The position numbers were made by a program, and so were the translations under genes. A stretch of DNA of 12,366 bases from Rhodospirillaceae bacterium UBA6608 (lineage in GTDB: Bacteria; Pseudomonadota; Alphaproteobacteria; Rhodospirillales_A; Casp-alpha2): the NCBI GenBank assembly GCA_002433335.1, contig DJHY01000264.1, positions 9,182 to 21,547 of the forward strand. Reading direction: 5' to 3'. A model generated the notes under the pieces. It ran no database searches. It saw only the letters and a list, made by a program, of their open reading frames with translations, and was not told the DNA's origin. This document shows positions 9,497 to 12,366 of this stretch, piece after piece (position 1 is the stretch's first letter; each line of letters starts with the position of its first letter).

Positions 9497-9502
9497 TGGG
9501 GC

Positions 9503-9531
9503 ATATTACTATTGCGCTATCCGTGGGTCAC
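9503..9531 (-). promoter_or_regulatory. Possible sigma-70-type promoter, minus strand
   Basis: On the minus strand GTGACC (complement of 9526-9531) and TAATAT (complement of 9503-9508) are separated by exactly 17 bases. Each matches four of six consensus positions, and the -35 keeps the TGAC core typical of alphaproteobacterial promoters. The match alone is weak; it gains weight from the minus-strand terminator downstream. Confidence 0.35.
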
Positions 9532-9612
9532 CCTTTTTCTAACACCCTGTGGAAAGTTTCTTTACGCAGCATTCTTTCGGGCATTCCGAGGCGGGGCGGG
9601 CGGCGCGGACAT

Positions 9613-9640
9613 GGCCCCGTGGACAAGGCCCCGTGGAAAA
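9613..9640. repeat. 14-bp tandem repeat upstream of proS
   Basis: GGCCCCGTGGACAA (9613-9626) is followed directly by GGCCCCGTGGAAAA (9627-9640), with 13 of 14 bases identical. A looser relative, CACCCTGTGGAAAG, lies at 9543-9556. The pair sits 85-112 bases before the proS start and could be a repeated regulator site or a small duplication. No known operator was recognised. Confidence 0.6.
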
Positions 9641-9724
9641 GAGTATGACCATCCCATAAATTCCTGAACCGTTCGGCAATGCACGCTACGGTTTCTCTCG
9701 ACCCACGGAAGGATTTCGGCCCGC

Positions 9725-11056
9725 ATGCGCCTTTCCCGTTTTTTCATGCCCACCATGAAGGAAACCCCCGCCGACGCGCAGATCGCGTCGCACCGGTTGA
9801 TGTTGCGCGCGGGCATGGTGCGCCAGGCTTCGGCGGGCATCTACACCTGGCTTCCGTTGGGATATCGGGTGTTGAAGAAGATCACCACGATCGTCGAGGA
9901 AGAACAAGACGCCATCGGCTGCCAGCAGGTTCTGATGCCGACCATTCAGTCGGCCGAGCTGTGGCGGCAGAGCGGGCGCTACGAAGCCTACGGCCCGGAG
10001 ATGCTGCGCATCACCGACCGCCACGACCGCGAAATGCTCTACGGCCCGACCAACGAAGAACAGATCACCCAGGTCTTCGCCGACTCGGTGCGGTCTTATC
10101 GCGACCTGCCGAAGATGCTGTATCACATCCAATGGAAGTTCCGGGACGAAGTCCGCCCCCGTTTCGGCGTGATGCGCGGCCGCGAATTCCTGATGAAGGA
10201 CGCATATTCGTTCGACCTGGATTATGAAGGGGCGAGAAAGTCTTATCAGAAGCATTTCGTTTCTTATCTGAAGACCTATGAGCGCCTAGGCCTGAAGGCG
10301 ATTCCCATGGCGGCCGATACCGGTCCGATCGGCGGCGACATGAGCCACGAGTTCCTGATCCTGGCCGAGACGGGCGAAAGCGAGATCGCCTGTCATAAGG
10401 ACTTCCTGGACAACAACTGGTTGGACGGCGTCGATATGGGCGGCGACCTGGAAGCCGTGGTCAAAACCTTTACCGAGAAATACGCCGCGACCGACGAGAA
10501 GCGCGACCCCGAGGCCGAAAAGGCCCTGGGCGACGATTTGATCACCGCGCGCGGGATCGAGGTCGGCCATATCTTCTATTTCGGCACCAAGTATTCCGAG
10601 CCCATGGGGGCCAAGGTCACCGGTCCTGACGGGCAGGAAGTGGTCTGCGAAATGGGGTCCTACGGGATCGGCGTGTCGCGCTTGGTCGGTGCGATCATCG
10701 AAGCTTCGCACGACGAGGCGGGGATCATCTGGCCCGAGCCAGTGGCCCCGTTCCGCGTCGGCCTGATCAACCTGCGCACCGGAGACGCCAAGTGCGACGC
10801 CGCCTGCGAAGGGATGTACGATTACCTGCGCAACGCCGGCCAGGATGTCCTGTACGATGATCGCGACGAACGGGCGGGCGGTAAGTTCGCCGATATGGAC
10901 CTGATCGGTCTGCCGTGGCAGTTGATCGCCGGTCCGCGTGGCCTTGAAAAGGACATGGTTGAATTGAAAAACCGCAAGACCGGCGAGCGTCAGGAAATCA
11001 GCCGGGAATCGGCATTGGCTCGCCTGACGGAATCCCGACCGACGGAACAAGGATAA
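9725..11056 (+). CDS. proS: Prolyl-tRNA synthetase, short form without inserted editing domain
   Basis: ProS charges tRNA-Pro with proline in the cytoplasm. The 443-residue product matches the short bacterial-type ProRS of alphaproteobacteria, well below the roughly 570 residues of E. coli ProRS. Class II motifs are visible: the motif 1 area [14 protein letters not shown] (33-46), TNEE (109-112), motif 2 [19 protein letters not shown] (139-157), and motif 3 [14 protein letters not shown] (311-324). The anticodon-binding domain is about 345-435, with [18 protein letters not shown] at 378-395. The YbaK-like editing insertion usually found between motifs 2 and 3 is missing; that stretch (about 165-300) is too short for it. 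The ATG gives the family-typical start MRLSRFF and has GGAAGGA 11 bases upstream. It is the first gene after the terminator region and is followed by lolC after 9 bases. Confidence 0.97.
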   Translation: MRLSRFFMPTMKETPADAQIASHRLMLRAGMVRQASAGIYTWLPLGYRVLKKITTIVEEEQDAIGCQQVLMPTIQSAELWRQSGRYEAYGPEMLRITDRHDREMLYGPTNEEQITQVFADSVRSYRDLPKMLYHIQWKFRDEVRPRFGVMRGREFLMKDAYSFDLDYEGARKSYQKHFVSYLKTYERLGLKAIPMAADTGPIGGDMSHEFLILAETGESEIACHKDFLDNNWLDGVDMGGDLEAVVKTFTEKYAATDEKRDPEAEKALGDDLITARGIEVGHIFYFGTKYSEPMGAKVTGPDGQEVVCEMGSYGIGVSRLVGAIIEASHDEAGIIWPEPVAPFRVGLINLRTGDAKCDAACEGMYDYLRNAGQDVLYDDRDERAGGKFADMDLIGLPWQLIAGPRGLEKDMVELKNRKTGERQEISRESALARLTESRPTEQG

Positions 11057-11065
11057 CCTGGCCCC

Positions 11066-12313
11066 GTGTTCAGCCGCTTTGAATGGATGATGGCGTTGCG
11101 CTATTTGCGCGCACGTCGACAGGAAGGATTTATCTCGGTCATCGCGTGGTTTTCCCTGTTGGGAATTGCCCTGGGCGTGGCCACCCTGATCATCGTCATG
11201 TCGGTGATGAACGGCTTTCGGGCAGAACTGATCGGGCGCATCCTCGGGCTGAACGGCCATGTCGGCGTCTATGCCGCCGGCGGGTCGGGCATTGCCGATT
11301 TCGACCCGCTGTCGGTGTCGCTTGCCGAAATCCCCGGCGTGATCGCCGTGACCCCGCAGGTCGAGGGGCAGGTGATGGCCAGCCGCGGCAGCACGAATCT
11401 CGGCGCTGTTGTCCGCGGCGTGCGCTGGTCGGACCTCGCGGCGCGGCGCCCGCTCTGGAATGCGCTGAGCGACGAGGCGATCGCCGGCTTCCGTGACGAG
11501 GGCGGTCTTCTTGTCGGCAAGAGCATGGCGTTCAAGATGGGGTTGAAGGTCGGCGACACCATCACGCTGACCTCGGCCCGCGGCGAGGCCACCGCCTTTG
11601 GCACCCTGCCGACCCGGCGCGCCTATCGCATCGCAGGCATTTTCGATGTCGGCATGCATGAATATGACAGCTCGTTCATTTTCATGCCGTTCGATGTCGC
11701 GGGAAAGCTGTTCGGAATGTATGACCGCGCCTCGGGGCTGGAAATCTACACGGCCGACCCGCAGAACATCACTGTGATCCGGACACTTGTGGCCGACAAG
11801 ATCGGCAAGGAGCTTCGTGCCTTCGACTGGCTCCAGCGCAACCGCACCTTCATCAACGCCCTGCGGGTCGAGCGCAATGTCATGTTCCTGATCCTGACGC
11901 TCATCATCCTCGTCGCCGCCTTCAACATCATCTCCTCCATGATCATGCTTGTCCGGTCCAAGAACGCCGACATCGCGGTGCTTCGCACGATGGGGGCCAG
12001 CAGCGGCACCATCATGCGGGTGTTCCTGATGACCGGGGCCAGTATCGGTGTCGTCGGCACAATGGCCGGCACGGTGATCGGGTTGCTGTTCTGCTGGAAG
12101 ATCGGATCGATCCAGGGCTTTATCGAGGGCATCTCAGGGGCCGAGCTGTTCGCCGCCGAGATCTACTTCCTGTCGACACTTCCGGCAAAGGTCGATCCGG
12201 CCGAGGTCGGGTTTGTCATCGCCATGGCGCTCGGCCTGTCATTCCTTGCCAGCCTTTATCCGGCATGGCGTGCCGGACGTATCGCGCCGGCAGAGGTTCT
12301 GCGCCATGAATAG
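11066..12313 (+). CDS. lolC: Lipoprotein-releasing ABC transporter permease (LolC/LolE type)
   Basis: This inner-membrane permease works with the ATPase LolD to pull lipoproteins out of the inner membrane for delivery to LolA. The 415-residue product has the expected layout: N-terminal helix (about 22-45), a large periplasmic domain (about 50-268), and three C-terminal helices (271-297, 319-343, 380-400). The cytoplasmic coupling segment SKNADIAVLRTMGAS (298-312) and the end LYPAWRAGRIAPAEVLRHE (397-415) are typical. GTG was chosen as start because it gives MFSRFEWMMALRYLRARRQ, the usual beginning in relatives; AAGGA at 11049-11053 lies 12 bases upstream. Many alphaproteobacteria have one such permease that may act as a homodimer (LolF-like), so lolC or lolE naming is open. 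Leucine codon use changes strongly after about codon 85. Confidence 0.94.
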   Translation: MFSRFEWMMALRYLRARRQEGFISVIAWFSLLGIALGVATLIIVMSVMNGFRAELIGRILGLNGHVGVYAAGGSGIADFDPLSVSLAEIPGVIAVTPQVEGQVMASRGSTNLGAVVRGVRWSDLAARRPLWNALSDEAIAGFRDEGGLLVGKSMAFKMGLKVGDTITLTSARGEATAFGTLPTRRAYRIAGIFDVGMHEYDSSFIFMPFDVAGKLFGMYDRASGLEIYTADPQNITVIRTLVADKIGKELRAFDWLQRNRTFINALRVERNVMFLILTLIILVAAFNIISSMIMLVRSKNADIAVLRTMGASSGTIMRVFLMTGASIGVVGTMAGTVIGLLFCWKIGSIQGFIEGISGAELFAAEIYFLSTLPAKVDPAEVGFVIAMALGLSFLASLYPAWRAGRIAPAEVLRHE

Positions 12314-12366
12314 CACCACGAAAAAAGCTGCTGGCGGCGTGCTGCTGTCACTGGCCAATGTCCAGC
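12306..12366 (+). CDS. lolD: Lipoprotein-releasing ABC transporter ATPase, N-terminal start only
   Basis: An ATG at 12306 opens a frame that overlaps the last 8 bases of lolC and runs off the window end, giving MNSTTKKAAGGVLLSLANVQ. The ending LSLANVQ fits the first beta strand of an ABC ATPase, just before the segment leading to the Walker A motif, which is not in the window. AGAGG at 12292-12296 lies nine bases upstream. Position directly after lolC and the coupled overlap support LolD, the ATPase that drives lipoprotein release. The peptide is too short for proof by itself. Confidence 0.82.
   Translation, partial: MNSTTKKAAGGVLLSLANVQ

Larger units (their letters stand above)
9265..9724. 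other. Long intergenic region between the nuo-DUF1467 unit and proS
   Basis: These 460 bases hold no protein gene that could be supported and are clearly richer in A and T than the genes around them, especially at 9320-9470. They contain, in order, a bidirectional intrinsic terminator, TCCGnAAA repeats, a minus-strand terminator hairpin, a possible minus-strand small RNA with promoter, a 14-bp tandem repeat and the ribosome binding site of proS (GGAAGGA, 9707-9713, 11 bases from the ATG). A promoter for proS must lie here because of the terminator at 9291-9322, but no clear + strand -35/-10 pair was found. A short palindrome GAAC-C-GTTC at 9666-9674 lies in the probable proS promoter zone. 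Confidence 0.85.

Noticed and set aside
9431..9522. A CCTCCC run on the + strand that recalls the anti-ribosome-binding motif of alphaproteobacterial CCUCCUCCC small RNAs
   Set aside because: Only CCTCCC is present, not the full motif, and no + strand terminator follows closely; the + strand hairpin nearby lacks a T-tract and lies upstream.
9410..9667. An 85-codon + strand open frame in the gap before proS
   Set aside because: There is no ribosome binding site before its ATG, the product resembles no family I know, and its base composition differs from the genes of this window.
9666..9674. GAAC-C-GTTC palindrome as an SOS (LexA) operator before proS
   Set aside because: The alphaproteobacterial LexA box is GTTC-N7-GTTC, which is not present; the 9-base palindrome alone is too short to call.
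9562..9840. A 92-codon minus-strand open frame reaching into proS
   Set aside because: It overlaps the start of proS, has no recognisable domain and looks like a shadow of GC-rich sequence.

Overview
This is about 12.4 kb of GC-rich chromosomal DNA from an alphaproteobacterium, most like the Rhodospirillales-type lineages. That placement is inferred from gene order and protein type; no database search was run. Pointers are the order nuoJKLMN-birA-coaX-rnj-mce-DUF1467-proS-lolC-lolD, an RNase J, the short ProRS without an inserted editing domain, and the small DUF1467 membrane protein between mce and proS. All genes read on the + strand and nearly all of the DNA is coding. No insertion sequence, phage gene, CRISPR array, rRNA or tRNA was seen.

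Region 1 (1-9264) looks like the end of one long transcription unit. It starts with the last codons of nuoJ and then nuoK, nuoL, nuoM and nuoN, the membrane arm of NADH:quinone oxidoreductase (complex I). In all four complete subunits the charged residues needed for proton transfer are present. Packed behind them are birA (biotin-protein ligase without a DNA-binding domain), coaX (type III pantothenate kinase), rnj (ribonuclease J, overlapping coaX by 4 bases), mce (methylmalonyl-CoA epimerase) and a DUF1467 gene. Gaps are 7-39 bases. BirA (which charges propionyl-CoA carboxylase), CoaX (CoA supply) and Mce (methylmalonyl-CoA epimerisation) fit one theme of CoA-thioester and propionate metabolism, next to the respiratory complex that takes up the NADH.

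Region 2 (9265-9724) is the only long gap, 460 bases and visibly less GC-rich than the genes. It opens with a strong intrinsic terminator that can work in both directions. A second perfect hairpin follows whose T-tract lies only on the minus strand. About 130 bases further on is a minus-strand promoter-like sequence, so the region may encode a small minus-strand RNA of roughly 150-160 nt. It also holds four TCCGnAAA repeats and a 14-bp tandem repeat. No protein-coding gene was recognised in it.

Region 3 (9725-12366) starts a new unit: proS, then lolC (GTG start) and the first 20 codons of lolD (overlapping lolC by 8 bases), encoding the LolCDE lipoprotein-release ABC transporter. Within lolC, leucine codon choice shifts sharply after about codon 85, unlike every other gene here.

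The window is mostly well-known core genes. The observations most worth following are the candidate small RNA before proS and the codon-usage break in lolC.
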